Shown here: piece by piece, positions 62,968 to 64,000 of the stretch
Position numbering within the stretch: the stretch's first letter is position 1
Layout: the number at the start of each line of letters is the position of its first letter
Translations under genes and position numbers: made by a program
Notes under the pieces: generated by a model
Seen by the model: the letters and a program-made list of their open reading frames with translations, nothing else
What the model was told of the DNA's origin: nothing
Databases searched by the model: none
From: Apus apus
Lineage: Eukaryota > Chordata > Aves > Apodiformes > Apodidae
Reading direction: 5' to 3'
Length of the DNA: 64,000 bases
Assembly: GCF_020740795.1 (NCBI RefSeq)
Contig: NC_067286.1
Location: forward strand, 35,353,003 to 35,417,002

Positions 62968-64000
62968 CATGATCAAGTATGGGTTTGATGATCAGGCAGT
63001 GAGGTGGATCAAGAACTGGTTGAAAGGAAGAAGTCAGAGAGTTGTAGTCAATGGGGCAGAATCTAGTTGGAGGCCTGTGACTAGTGGAGTCCCTCAGGGG
63101 TCGGTACTGGGACCGGTGTTGTTCAATATCTTCATCAACGACCTGGATGAGGGCACAGAATGTACCCTCAGCAAGTTTGCTGATGACACCAAGCTGGGAG
63201 GAGTGGCTGACACACCAGAAGGCTGTGCTGCCATTCAGAGAGACTTAGACAGGCTGGAGACTTGGGCGGGGAAAAACCTGATGAAGTTTAACAAGAGCAA
63301 GTGTAGAGTTTTGCATTTGGGGAAGAAAAACGCCATGCACCAGTACAGGTTGGGGGCTGACCTGCTGGAGAGCAGTGTAGGTGAAAGGGACCTGGGGGTC
63401 CTGGTAGACAGGAGGATGACCATGAGTCAGCAGTGTGCCCTTGTGGCTAAGAAGGCCAATGGCAACCTGGGATGTATTAGAAAGGGTGTGGTTAGTAGGT
63501 CAAGAGAGGTTCTCCTCCCCCTCTATTCTGCATTGGTGAGGCCACATCTGGAATATTGTGTCCAGTTCTGGGCCCCTCAGTTCAAGAAGGACAGGGAAGT
63601 GCTTGAAAGAGTCCAGCGCAGAGCCACAAGGATGATTAAGGGAGTGGAACATCTCCCTTATGAGGAAAGGCTGAGGGAGCTGGGTCTCTTTAGTTTGGAG
63701 AAAAGGAGACTGAGGGGGGACCTCATCAATGTTTACAAATATGTAAAGGGTGAGTGTCAAGACGATGGAGTTAAGCTTTTTTCGGTGATGACCAGTGATA
63801 GGACAAGGAGTAATGGATACAAGTTGGAGCATAGGAGGTTTAAGATGAATATCAGGAAAAATTTTTTTACTGTAAGAGTGACAGAGCACTGGAACAGGCT
63901 GCCCAGAGAGGTTGTGGAGTCTCCTTCGCTGGAGACATTCAAAACCCGCCTGGACGCCTTCCTGTATGATGTACTCTAGGTGACCCTGCTCTGGCAGGGG
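62968..64000 (+). mobile_element. Young 5'-truncated CR1 LINE, plus strand, runs off the window
   Basis: The plus strand is nearly identical to the reverse complement of 39330-40387. Homology starts abruptly at about 62970 (TGATCAAGTATGGG) and continues past the ORF2 stop into the 3'UTR until the window edge ('ctctggcagggg'). The missing last roughly 70 bases would hold the octamer tail. It belongs to the same subfamily as the full-length copy. Confidence 0.95.
62969..63979 (+). pseudogene. ORF2: CR1 ORF2 C-terminal part, open but truncated
   Basis: The frame is open for 336 codons, starting inside the reverse transcriptase. The ATG is fortuitous and lies at the truncation point (the full copy reads KLIKYG here). 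It keeps [14 protein letters not shown], the catalytic FADDTK, DLGVLVD and the end [10 protein letters not shown] count 12 amino-acid differences in 336 compared with the copy at 39.4 kb, about 96% identity. It lacks the endonuclease and the N-terminal RT motifs and so cannot move on its own. No frame damage has accumulated, which fits a young insertion. Confidence 0.92.

Noticed and set aside
1..64000. Search for endogenous retroviruses, tRNA or rRNA genes, and CRISPR arrays.
   Set aside because: None seen by eye. All RT-like signals belong to CR1.

Overview
This window looks like avian nuclear DNA. It is AT-rich and intron-like, with low overall repeat density. The only recognisable interspersed repeat family is CR1, the dominant LINE of bird genomes, seen with its typical 3' ends made of ATTCTATG-type octamers. 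I see no bacterial genes, rRNA, tRNA, CRISPR array or clear LTR retrovirus. I cannot name the species. A near-intact CR1 and a second, nearly identical copy argue for a lineage with fairly recent CR1 activity.

Mobile elements. At least twelve CR1 insertions of very different ages are present. The centrepiece is a full-length minus-strand CR1 (about 39286-43669). It has a CpG-rich 5' leader, an intact ORF1 (zinc-finger-like knuckle, coiled coil, SGNH/esterase-like domain) and an ORF2 (AP endonuclease plus reverse transcriptase) broken only by two compensating 1-bp indels. A sister copy on the plus strand (62968 to the window end) keeps an open 336-codon 3' part of ORF2, about 96% identical to the first by eye. 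The others are older, truncated copies: 3.2-4.3, 5.5, 6.4, 7-7.9, 13, 22.1-22.9, 30.2-30.6 and 60.6-62.5 kb. Two of them, at 3.5 and 60.6 kb, share a deletion of the same 3' part of ORF2.

Host gene. On the minus strand I find a series of short open segments. Each has a pyrimidine-rich acceptor and a GT donor, and adjacent codon phases mostly agree: 59.5, 56.7, 52.2, 38.8, 38.2, 32.7, 13.5, 11.1 and 0.45 kb. I read them as exons of one large unnamed gene whose long introns make up most of the window. The best exons are 56695-56868, 52204-52415, 38743-38949 and 32596-32841. One exon (38118-38221) has an in-frame TGA in an otherwise continuous frame, suggesting a shortened protein, an alternative end, or early decay. 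The full-length CR1 lies in sense orientation in the intron just upstream of exon 38743-38949.

The remaining sequence is AT-rich, apparently intronic or intergenic DNA with simple repeats, the largest being a perfect 82-bp (ATT)n next to the CR1 5' end. Exon calls rest on splice signals and open frames read by eye. Chance look-alikes are expected at this scale, so individual confidences are modest.
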